From an uncultured Coriobacteriaceae bacterium (GTDB lineage Bacteria > Actinomycetota > Coriobacteriia > Coriobacteriales > Atopobiaceae), in NCBI GenBank assembly GCA_902779675.1, contig CACZCK010000019.1, positions 1 to 50,602 on the forward strand: a DNA stretch of 50,602 bases, in the 5' to 3' direction. Position numbers and translations under genes: made by a program. Position 1 is the stretch's first letter, and each line of letters begins with the position of its first letter. Shown in pieces: positions 43,303 to 50,602 of the stretch. Below the pieces are notes generated by a model. The model was not told the origin of the DNA and ran no database searches. It saw nothing but the letters and a program-made list of their open reading frames with translations.

Positions 43303-44329
43303 CGAGGCTATTGACTTTGTAATCACATGGGTTGATGGTAATGATCCAGAATGGATTACTGAAAAAGAGAAGTATCAACGATCATTGGCTGGCTCGAGCT
43401 GGAAAGAGTGGTCTTCTGGTTCAAAGAGATTTAGAGATTGGAATCTGCTTAGATACTGGTTCAGAGGAGTTGAAAAGTTTGCGCCGTGGGTTAATCGTAT
43501 CCACTTTGTAACGTGGGGTCATTATCCAAATTGGTTGAACATCAATCACCCAAAACTGAACATTGTCCGTCATGCAGACTATATTCCGATTCAGTATCTT
43601 CCTACTTTCAATTCGCATACAATTGAGCTCAATTTCCACAGGATACCAGGCCTCGCGGAAGAATTCGTCTATTTCAACGACGATGTCTTTCTGGTGAAAC
43701 CTACAAATGAACGGGATTTCTTTCGTCACGGTCTGCCGTGCGATTTTGCAGCTCTAAGTCCAGGGTACTTGGATCGGCACAGGACTGATTACATGCCTTA
43801 TGATGCAATGATTATCAACGATCATTTCAATAAGACAGAGGTCATGAAAAAGCGTTGGTGGCAGTGGTTCAACCTACGTTATGGTATCAAGACAAATCTA
43901 CGCACGCTTAGTCTGATGGGTTGTCGGAAATTCCCTGGTTTTCAAACTAACCATCTAACAATGTGTTTTCTAAAGAGGACATTTGAAACTCTATGGGAAA
44001 AAGAATTTGAAGAACTCGATAAGTCTTGTCTAGACCGGTTTAGGGGTTTCTACGGAATTGGACCATATTTGTTGCGGGATTGGCAGCGTGTGTCAGGGTC
44101 ATTCGTTCCATGCTCACCAGATCACAGTGCATATCTTGGTGTCTCAGCGTTGTCGAGTCGTGATAACGAAAGTCTAGTTAGAGCGGCAATTGGTCGAGGA
44201 AAGCACAAAAGAATATGCCTCAATGATGAATGTGATAGCGAAGAGGACTTTCAATTCTGGTCAAATGTCGCACACGAAGCTTTTGAGAGCTTACTACCCA
44301 CGGTTTCGAGTTTCGAGGTGACACCGTGA
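43295..44329 (+). CDS. Stealth-family capsular polysaccharide phosphotransferase
   Basis: The 344-residue protein begins IDFVITWVDGNDPEWITEKE, the Stealth CR1 motif. CR2 includes RFRDWNLLRYWFRGVEKFAP, VNRIHFVTWGHYPNWL and FVYFNDDVFL with its catalytic-type aspartates. Stealth enzymes transfer sugar 1-phosphates to make phosphodiester-linked polymers and are shared with eukaryotic GlcNAc-phosphotransferase. It overlaps the licD stop by eight bases. GTG 43280 is an alternative start. With LicD it suggests a phosphate-rich or phosphodiester-linked capsule. Confidence 0.85.
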   Translation: MHNEAIDFVITWVDGNDPEWITEKEKYQRSLAGSSWKEWSSGSKRFRDWNLLRYWFRGVEKFAPWVNRIHFVTWGHYPNWLNINHPKLNIVRHADYIPIQYLPTFNSHTIELNFHRIPGLAEEFVYFNDDVFLVKPTNERDFFRHGLPCDFAALSPGYLDRHRTDYMPYDAMIINDHFNKTEVMKKRWWQWFNLRYGIKTNLRTLSLMGCRKFPGFQTNHLTMCFLKRTFETLWEKEFEELDKSCLDRFRGFYGIGPYLLRDWQRVSGSFVPCSPDHSAYLGVSALSSRDNESLVRAAIGRGKHKRICLNDECDSEEDFQFWSNVAHEAFESLLPTVSSFEVTP

Positions 44330-44343
44330 GTGGGGTAAGGCAA

Positions 44344-45636
44344 ATGAAATATCAAGTAATTGTAAATCCAGAATATCAAGGAGCGCATAAGAATGTGCGT
44401 GTAAAATGGAGTAAAGAATCACGATATAGCATGAAATATGGCCTATCATTATTTATTCCAGCTCTTTCCATAGCAGTCTTCTTTCTACCAGCTAATTATG
44501 CAGTATCGGGACGTGTCTATACAATTTGGCAGTCAATTGCTGCTATCGTTAGTATATACTATATACTAGTCTATGTAACTAGATGTCGTATTACACTCCG
44601 ATGGGTGCTAGCCTCATTGTTCTTTGTCCAATACTATCTTATCTCCTCAATTCTATCACGAGCTGACGGATCTATCATCTCTGATTTGTTCTTTACGGGG
44701 CTATCTATAGGCTTTATATCGATGATAGAGTTTGGTCTTAACAAAGATAGGGAGTTGTGGGTTCTTGCATTTGTTGTCGGCGGGAGCTTGCTGTGTGCTG
44801 TCCACTACTATACATATTTGCGTTACGGGAATGTTATTGGTGGCATGAGATCAGGTTATGTTGAATATCGTTACGGACATGCAACAACTCAACATTGGTT
44901 CTTCTTCACGCATGATAATGGATCACTCTTTTATTTCCTTCCCGTTTTAGCGTGCACTTGGTACTACGCAATAACAAAGCATTCCAGAAGAATGCTCCTC
45001 TATGCTTGCTTGCTCAGTGCGGTAACAGAATTAATGTATATCAAACTTTGGTCTGTGAGTGCTATGGTCACAATAGCTCTGTTTCTTGTTGCGACACTAT
45101 ATATTATAATTAGGAGTCCACATAGATACATATTTGGAATGAGTCCACGTAGAGCGGTTCTTCTCGGATTTAGTATACCTGTGTTTTTGGTACTATTTGG
45201 TAGCAATCAATCTTTTACTGAGCTATTTATGCAATTTGGAAAGTCGCTGGGCTCACGTACTCTTATATGGACTAGATCGCTTCAGGCAATATCTGAGAAT
45301 CTTGTATTAGGAAATGGTGTCGAACTCGGGATAACAACAACGATGAGAATAGGTATTAATCATTGCCATAATATTGTTCTCCAGATTCTATACGCATCTG
45401 GTTTGATTGGAATTCTTATCGTATTACTCTTTGTCCTTGTTGCAATACCAACAAATAGACACTTGGCATCTAGTGCAGATTATATTATTCTCATTTCCAT
45501 ATTCGTTCTACAGTTAGCCAGCTCATTTGATTGGTATGTGTATATGATACCACAATACTTCCTGCTGGCACTTTGTATTAATGTCGGAAGCAGCCAGTTA
45601 CTGTTAAATGACATAGACGGAATGGTCAATGAATAA
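44344..45636 (+). CDS. Putative O-antigen/capsule polymerase (Wzy-like)
   Basis: The 430-residue protein has about eleven to twelve hydrophobic segments and a long periplasmic-type loop with YVEYRYGHATTQHWFFFTHD and NGSLFYFLPVLACTWYY. This fits Wzy polymerases, which have little sequence conservation but a common topology. It should join lipid-linked repeat units outside the membrane. Arg/Asn-rich NGVELGITTTMRIGINHCHN resembles the conserved loop around H/R residues. ATG 44344 behind GTAAGGCA was chosen over GTG 44326, which overlaps the previous gene. AT-rich codon use. Confidence 0.7.
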   Translation: MKYQVIVNPEYQGAHKNVRVKWSKESRYSMKYGLSLFIPALSIAVFFLPANYAVSGRVYTIWQSIAAIVSIYYILVYVTRCRITLRWVLASLFFVQYYLISSILSRADGSIISDLFFTGLSIGFISMIEFGLNKDRELWVLAFVVGGSLLCAVHYYTYLRYGNVIGGMRSGYVEYRYGHATTQHWFFFTHDNGSLFYFLPVLACTWYYAITKHSRRMLLYACLLSAVTELMYIKLWSVSAMVTIALFLVATLYIIIRSPHRYIFGMSPRRAVLLGFSIPVFLVLFGSNQSFTELFMQFGKSLGSRTLIWTRSLQAISENLVLGNGVELGITTTMRIGINHCHNIVLQILYASGLIGILIVLLFVLVAIPTNRHLASSADYIILISIFVLQLASSFDWYVYMIPQYFLLALCINVGSSQLLLNDIDGMVNE

Positions 45637-47059
45637 ATACAAACGGTTAGGTCAGAATATTGTCTTAATGACTCTAGGTAACATCGGGTCAAAACTCATT
45701 ACTTTTTTTCTGGTACCACTATATACATCAGCATTAACTACTGAGCAGTATGGTACAACTGATCTTGTCTTTACACTCTACAGTCTACTGATACCAATCG
45801 TTACATTTGAGTGCTACTTTGCACTTATGAGATTCTCACTAGAGGAAGAGGCAGACCACAGACAACTGTTCTCAGCAGCTATATATATCAATATAATCGG
45901 TATTATAATTCTTACATTAATATGGCCTATATTTGTTGCGTTTGATACCATAGCACCATACTACTGGTATTTCATCGCATATTGTTTTACAACAAGTATA
46001 AATAATGTGCTATTATACTTTGCGCGCGGAATTGACCGTGTAAGAGACTATGCTATATCAACAATTATAAATACTGCATTTGTTGTTATCTTCAATGTAA
46101 TATTTCTTTTAGTTTTAAAACTAGGTACCATTGGGTATCTTATGGCTTATACTTTTGCACCTGCGATATCTGCGATGTATCTTTCAGTGAAAATGAAAGT
46201 CTGGCATTATATGATGCCGATTAGCAGAGTAGATAGCCAACTTGTCAGAAGAATGGCTATCTTTTGTATCCCTCTGATACCTAACTCGGTTAGTTGGTGG
46301 GTTTCCAATCAGTCAGATAAGTTTGTCATCATATTCTTTGAAGGAGTTGCGCTATCAGGTATATATGCAATCTCTCAAAAGATTCCTTCAGTACTAAATA
46401 TTGTTTCAAATATATTTATTAATGCTTGGCAAATATCGTCGGTTGAGGATTTTGGAAGTGACGAATCAAAGAGTTTCTACTCAGATATATATAATAAGTA
46501 CCTTACAGTTCAGCTTGCTATTACCTCGCTAGTCCTCTTGTTTTGTAGGTTAGGTGCTATAATCTTATTCAAGAAAGGCTTCTATACAGCCTGGCACTAT
46601 GTTCCAATCCTTGCAATTGGCGCAATGTTTCATGCGATGGGATCATTCTTCTCATCTGTTTATACGGCCGGAAAGAAAACTGGCGGGATAGGTGTATCTA
46701 CGATAATTGCTGCAATTGCGAACATTGCTCTGAATTTCCTACTTATACCAGCATTTCATGCGTACGGAGCTGCAGTTGCTACGCTAATATCATATGTGCT
46801 AATTGTAGTTGTGAGGCTTATTCACTCAAGGAGCTTCTTCCGTTTCGAGATAAAAATGACTCAGAACCTAATGTGTTATGCTATTCTGACTATTCAAGCT
46901 CTCATTACATATATTGAATCACCTATCAGGATAGTAGCTAGCTTACTGTGCTTTATCTCCATACTTGCTATTAAGAGATCCGTAATCGTCGATGGTCTCC
47001 ATACTTCTATAAAGATACTAAGACACATATTAACGAGGGGTGAAGCTGATGGCCGATGA
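45629..47059 (+). CDS. Polysaccharide flippase (Wzx, MATE/MVF-like)
   Basis: The 476-residue protein has about fourteen hydrophobic helices. It opens KRLGQNIVLMTLGNIGSKLI, then FFLVPLYTSALTTEQYGTTD, the classical Wzx/oligosaccharide flippase start. It moves undecaprenyl-linked units across the membrane to be joined by the Wzy-like protein. ATG 45629 overlaps the polymerase gene by eight bases. The codon use is the most AT-rich in the window. Family membership is clear from the repeated Asp/Arg-poor helices and the N-terminal motif. Confidence 0.85.
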   Translation: MNKYKRLGQNIVLMTLGNIGSKLITFFLVPLYTSALTTEQYGTTDLVFTLYSLLIPIVTFECYFALMRFSLEEEADHRQLFSAAIYINIIGIIILTLIWPIFVAFDTIAPYYWYFIAYCFTTSINNVLLYFARGIDRVRDYAISTIINTAFVVIFNVIFLLVLKLGTIGYLMAYTFAPAISAMYLSVKMKVWHYMMPISRVDSQLVRRMAIFCIPLIPNSVSWWVSNQSDKFVIIFFEGVALSGIYAISQKIPSVLNIVSNIFINAWQISSVEDFGSDESKSFYSDIYNKYLTVQLAITSLVLLFCRLGAIILFKKGFYTAWHYVPILAIGAMFHAMGSFFSSVYTAGKKTGGIGVSTIIAAIANIALNFLLIPAFHAYGAAVATLISYVLIVVVRLIHSRSFFRFEIKMTQNLMCYAILTIQALITYIESPIRIVASLLCFISILAIKRSVIVDGLHTSIKILRHILTRGEADGR

Positions 47060-48200
47060 TGAATCAAGCAGATCTAAATTGTTTCGTGTCGGAAAGACAG
47101 CTTTCAGGAAGCTTGGATATCACTGTGATAATCCTGTGGTTGTCATTGAGTCTGATGATTGGGGCGCTGTACGAATTCCATCTATCCAGGCGCTAAAAGA
47201 ATTTGAGCATAAATACCCCGAGAGGGAACTGGACCACTATCAATCCTATGACACACTTGATACTGTTGAGGATATTGAGATGCTTTCCGACGTGCTTGAG
47301 CGACATAATCAACAGACTTCGTCACCAGTTTTCACGATGAATTTCGCAATGGCAAATCCAGTTTTTCAAACTGGCAACGATAAAATTGGCACACCCTTCT
47401 TATGGGAGCCAATTTCAAATACATATCAAAAGTATTATGGGCGTGACACAAATCCAATAGATACTATAGTGTCGCTATCATCACGTGGCATTATTCATCC
47501 TCAGCTTCATGGAAGAGAACACCTAAATGTTACTTCATGGAGATATGGCATTCTGAACGATAAGAAACTTAAATATGCATACGAATTGCATATGGTAGGT
47601 TTGAATGATGGGAAGTATTGCGGACTTGATGCTCTGAATAGGGCAAATACTGAGATCAGTCATTATGAATATATTGAAGACTCCATAATGCTCTTTGAAG
47701 TGTATTTCGGGTTTGTACCGATGAGTTTCATTGCTCCATGTTATGTTATTGGCGCTGATGAAGAACGCGAATTGGCATCGCATGGTGTACGTATACTTCA
47801 GGGCGGATGGCTTACAAATCGAACTAACTCTAAAGGAAAGCTCCTGCGACTACCAACAGTATTGGGCTCAAAAGGACACAGCGGTCTTATAAAATTAGTT
47901 CGGAATTGTCAGCTCGAGCCTGCTTGGTTCTATCGTAGAGGTAAGAGTTCGGAAGAATGCGTTACAAAAGCATTGAAATATGTCAAGGAGGCTTTTCAGG
48001 CGAAGCAGCCTGCAATAGTTTGCTCACATCGCGTGAACTATGTTGGGGGAATCGATCGAAGCAACCGAGAGTTCGGCTTAAAGTGTCTAGATTCATTCCT
48101 CTCTGAAGTGATGCGCAGATGGCCAATGGTTAGGTTCATGTCGTCAGATGAATTGGGGGAACAGGTACGGAGAATAAGCTGTAAAGGAGACGATAAGTGA
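47049..48200 (+). CDS. Polysaccharide-deacetylase-like protein
   Basis: The 383-residue protein has VVVIESDDWGAVRIPSIQAL near the start, the Asp-Asp motif of a NodB-like TIM barrel. IIHPQLHGREHL matches the HxxxH metal pair, and SFIAPCYVIGADEERELASH and VCSHRVNYVGGIDR follow. It probably removes acetyl or other acyl groups from a sugar. No signal peptide is evident, so it may act on intermediates inside the cell. GTG 47040 is an alternative start. ATG 47049 follows GAGGGGTGAAG and overlaps the flippase end. Confidence 0.7.
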   Translation: MADDESSRSKLFRVGKTAFRKLGYHCDNPVVVIESDDWGAVRIPSIQALKEFEHKYPERELDHYQSYDTLDTVEDIEMLSDVLERHNQQTSSPVFTMNFAMANPVFQTGNDKIGTPFLWEPISNTYQKYYGRDTNPIDTIVSLSSRGIIHPQLHGREHLNVTSWRYGILNDKKLKYAYELHMVGLNDGKYCGLDALNRANTEISHYEYIEDSIMLFEVYFGFVPMSFIAPCYVIGADEERELASHGVRILQGGWLTNRTNSKGKLLRLPTVLGSKGHSGLIKLVRNCQLEPAWFYRRGKSSEECVTKALKYVKEAFQAKQPAIVCSHRVNYVGGIDRSNREFGLKCLDSFLSEVMRRWPMVRFMSSDELGEQVRRISCKGDDK

Positions 48201-49333
48201 GCCCTAAGGTAATACTAATTGGCGGCAATCATCATAACGGTCTAGGTTTGGCTAGGGAATTTGGCCGTCATGGAATAAGACCATATGGTCTGATTGTTGG
48301 CCAAGATTCAAAGAGAAGCTTTGTTAGGAGCTCAAGGTACTGGGAGAAAACTTGGTATGCGTCTACAGATGTGGAAGCTATCGAGACGGCAGTCTCGCTC
48401 TTCGATGAAGAAACTGAGAAGCCGGTGCTAATACCGTGGTCCGATAGTGCAGCTGAAGCAATAGACTTACAGTTAGATTCTCTGTCGAAGCAGTTTATAC
48501 TCCCATCTATTAATAATCAGCAGGGCGAGATAGCCCGTCTTATGGATAAGCTTGCTCAAACTCATTTTGCGTCAGAGCATGGGCTGAAGATGTTACCTTC
48601 TGAAATTATCGATCTAACGACAGATGTCATGGGTATCGGAATTGATATGCCTGTCATTCTAAAGCCAGTGACAAGTGTTGAAGGCAAAAAGTCTGACATG
48701 CTAATATGTAAGAATAGCGATGACTTAAAGTCTGCCGTAAAAGTACTTCGAGAAAAAAGTTTCTCTCGGATACTTGCACAGTATTATATGCCAGAGCGTG
48801 AAGAGTATGTACTCACTGGCGCTATATCCAAACTGCGATCGTCGTTTTCAGTGGCTCGTCGTATAAGGCAGTGGCCTCCCAACTTTGGTACGGGAAGTTT
48901 TTCTGACTTTGCAACTTCAGTATCTGTAACGGAGTTCTGCACAGAAGTGCTCAATGTACTATCAGACATAGGCTATTCTGGTCCGATTGACTTCGAATTG
49001 TTTGGTGCTGCTTCTGGTGAGCTTTATGTTAACGAGATCAATTGGCGTAGTAGTGGGCGAAATTTCGTATCTCTCTATACTGGTGTACCTTCCACGTTCA
49101 TGTGGTATTGTGATGTGATAGGTCGAGAGTTTGAAGCTCCGCTCATAAATACAAAGAACGGATACAGCATGAATGAAGCGACAGATCCGAAACATGTAAT
49201 CAGTCGAAGAATTAGCCTCCTACAATGGATGAAAGACGTGAGGCGCACAAATAGTTTTGCAGTATGGGCTCCAGATGATCCAGCACCTGCATTTTGGCGG
49301 TACTTGCAAATGGCTAGTAAAGCCTTTCGTTAA
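48197..49333 (+). CDS. ATP-grasp ligase in the capsule operon
   Basis: The 378-residue protein has a preATP-grasp start (KVILIGGNHHNGLGLAREFG). In the ATP-grasp fold, MPVILKPVTSVEGKKSDMLI carries the conserved Lys, SRILAQYYMPEREEYVLTGA follows, and IDFELFGAASGELYVNEINW has the metal-binding Glu/Asn. It resembles carboxylate-amine ligases related to carbamoyl-phosphate synthase and D-Ala ligases. In this operon it could attach an amino acid or another acid to a sugar. GTG 48197 overlaps the deacetylase gene by four bases. The substrate is inferred only from context. Confidence 0.7.
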   Translation: MSPKVILIGGNHHNGLGLAREFGRHGIRPYGLIVGQDSKRSFVRSSRYWEKTWYASTDVEAIETAVSLFDEETEKPVLIPWSDSAAEAIDLQLDSLSKQFILPSINNQQGEIARLMDKLAQTHFASEHGLKMLPSEIIDLTTDVMGIGIDMPVILKPVTSVEGKKSDMLICKNSDDLKSAVKVLREKSFSRILAQYYMPEREEYVLTGAISKLRSSFSVARRIRQWPPNFGTGSFSDFATSVSVTEFCTEVLNVLSDIGYSGPIDFELFGAASGELYVNEINWRSSGRNFVSLYTGVPSTFMWYCDVIGREFEAPLINTKNGYSMNEATDPKHVISRRISLLQWMKDVRRTNSFAVWAPDDPAPAFWRYLQMASKAFR

Positions 49334-49341
49334 GGAATAAC

Positions 49342-49872
49342 GTGAGTATTGAGTTACTGGGAAAGCGCATTTTGACAGTCTACGACCATTACGTCTATCG
49401 GCTGCAATATGAAGCTATGGAACAAACCCTTTGTGAGAGACTGATTCCCTTTCAAGTGAATTCCTCAACATATGAGGAAGTTCAAGCAAGTACCGCAATC
49501 AGACGTATGATGGCAAAACAACCTAACATGATATACGGCTGGGGTTTCAGAAATGATGATAGTGATGTTGTCGGACATCTGTATCTGATGAAGCGTGGCG
49601 GTAACGAAGTTCTCTACAGAATTCGTTCCGTAGAAGCATACGTATTTGCTGTTCGCGTATTCGATGACTTCAGGGGAAAAAGGTATGCAGGCGAGATGAT
49701 AACTTGGCTAATGAATTCCCTGCATGCCGAGGGCATTGATGAGATGTGGCTAACGGTCAAGAAAGAGAATTACCCAGCAATTCGCGCTTACGAGAGACTT
49801 GGGTTCGAGCGTGTGGGGAGTAGCAGATTCATTCGATTTCTGGGTATTAATATTCCTTATAGAATCATTTGA
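49342..49872 (+). CDS. GNAT-family N-acetyltransferase
   Basis: The 176-residue GNAT protein has the acetyl-CoA-binding motif A in VFAVRVFDDFRGKRYAGEMI, with the R/Q-x-x-G-x-G/A pattern. The motif B region is WLTVKKENYPAIRAYERLGF. It transfers an acetyl group to an amine, probably the amino group of a nucleotide sugar in this operon. GTG 49342 follows AAGGAATAAC. It is the last clear gene of the polysaccharide operon, nine bases after the ATP-grasp gene. AT-rich codon use. Confidence 0.75.
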   Translation: MSIELLGKRILTVYDHYVYRLQYEAMEQTLCERLIPFQVNSSTYEEVQASTAIRRMMAKQPNMIYGWGFRNDDSDVVGHLYLMKRGGNEVLYRIRSVEAYVFAVRVFDDFRGKRYAGEMITWLMNSLHAEGIDEMWLTVKKENYPAIRAYERLGFERVGSSRFIRFLGINIPYRII

Positions 49873-50602
49873 TAATTGTTGGGTATATCTGCTTGATGAA
49901 AGATGCGCGTGACAATACGTGACTAATTAGCTTTCGGCGCAGCATCTGCTAATTCTAGAAAGCAAATCGAAGAAGATGGACCCAGTAGATATAGATACTT
50001 TGCTATGCTTGCAGCTTGTGAGATGCTCCAATCATTGACATTAACGCAATAATTGGTGAGAAGGCAGTGCTTGGGCACTTAGTGCGCACTAAGATGATTT
50101 GGATCGCGTCGGCAGTTCCAAAGACGGCGTTTTCAGAATGCTTTTCTTGCGAGTGAAAGGTCCTACCTTCGGTTTTCCGTCCAGGGTATCGAATCATTCC
50201 GTCTTGCCGTCAGGCCACCGAATGATCAAGTGGTTCATGTTTACGGTCAGAGTTTCTTAAACCTAGAGTTTTAGGTAGCGGTGGGTCGAGTGCTGCGTGC
50301 CACTACATGCTCAACACCAGCATGACCAAGTTTCAATATCCGTCGCGCAGGGATGTCAAGAGAACGTAAGACTGGAACCGCTAGGACGTGGCCATGACGC
50401 TCGAGGACCTAATCGCCAGGGGCCACGTCCCCTGTGAAGACTGCAATCCGTAGGCGTCGCGCCTATCTATAAGTGAAGATGGAGGTTCGTGTGTTGACGA
50501 ACCGTAAGCGTATAAACCAGCGCATCTGGCCATTATCGGTTTGCAAACGGATACTCCTCCCATCGGCATTCGGACTGATGGGAGGAGTTGTCACATGGCG
50601 AG
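49873..50602. other. Gene-free region with hairpins at the right edge
   Basis: No convincing gene is seen in these 730 bases. Short frames such as the one ending VPCEDCNP (50394-50453) and a 64-codon minus-strand frame at 50003-50197 lack support and may be remnants. Hairpins include GGACGTGGCC/GGCCACGTCC (50384-50393, 50421-50430) and GGTTCG/CGAACC near 50483-50502. A new gene could begin near the ATG at 50594. Confidence 0.4.
50553..50588. terminator. Strong hairpin at the window's right end
   Basis: A perfect 12-base-pair stem (ACTCCTCCCATC at 50553-50564, GATGGGAGGAGT at 50577-50588) is followed by TGTCAC. It may be a terminator or a leader attenuator for a gene beyond the window. Confidence 0.5.

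Noticed and set aside
50003..50197. A 64-codon minus-strand frame as a transposase fragment.
   Set aside because: No recognisable transposase motif, start site or terminal repeats were found.

Overview
The window looks like part of the chromosome of an anaerobic, fermentative, high-GC actinobacterium, most likely class Coriobacteriia (Olsenella/Collinsella/Atopobiaceae-like). The basis is the GC-rich codon use, a butyrate kinase, stand-alone fumarate-reductase-type flavoproteins, an iron-sulfur flavoprotein, NuoG/NuoF-like iron-sulfur proteins and a LoaP-headed polysaccharide operon. This placement is inferred from gene content; no rRNA or other taxonomic marker is present. I saw no tRNA, rRNA or CRISPR array.

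Layout. (1) 159-2681: a metallo-beta-lactamase-fold hydrolase and a GH1 6-phospho-beta-glucosidase. (2) About 2640-11746: a decayed prophage integrated in the 3' end of the GH1 gene. A second, diverged copy of the GH1 3' end with a terminator lies at the far border. The remnant keeps a methyltransferase tail, scaffold, capsid, head-tail, distal-tail and lysin pieces. It has lost integrase, terminase, portal, major tail and tape-measure genes, and several survivors carry nonsense or frameshift mutations. Three cargo genes (a zinc-ribbon/YbjQ-like protein, a membrane-anchored Ltp-domain protein and a lipoprotein) are intact. (3) 11905-22391: a putative carboxylate-energy island with an MFS carrier, butyrate kinase, a divergent PucR-type regulator, an iron-sulfur flavoprotein, a fumarate-reductase-like flavoprotein, a NuoG-GltD-like iron-sulfur flavoprotein and a NuoF-C-terminus/ferredoxin protein. 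(4) 22633-29096: a CobW-type GTPase, an RpiR-type regulator, a MarR regulator with an Arg/Asp-rich tail and twin palindromic operators, AsnRS and a GH13 alpha-glucosidase. (5) 29217-37094, all minus strand: a membrane protein, a GIDE-like membrane protein and PspA (a probable envelope-stress operon), a SEC-C protein with an array of helically phased repeats upstream, and an Lhr-like DEAD/DEAH helicase. (6) 37095-49872: a capsule or exopolysaccharide operon. It opens with a 570-base leader containing terminator-like hairpins and a LoaP antiterminator. It continues with a priming sugar transferase, GT2, a B12-type radical SAM protein, an acyltransferase, LicD, Stealth, Wzy, Wzx, a deacetylase-like protein, an ATP-grasp ligase and a GNAT protein. 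GC content drops sharply near 42.2 kb, so the distal half looks separately acquired. (7) 49873-50602: no convincing gene, but several strong hairpins.

Best candidates for something new: the carboxylate-reduction/acyl-kinase island, the LoaP leader with its attenuators and unusual decoration genes, the phased repeat array upstream of the SEC-C gene, and the intact Ltp superinfection-exclusion candidate inside a dead prophage.
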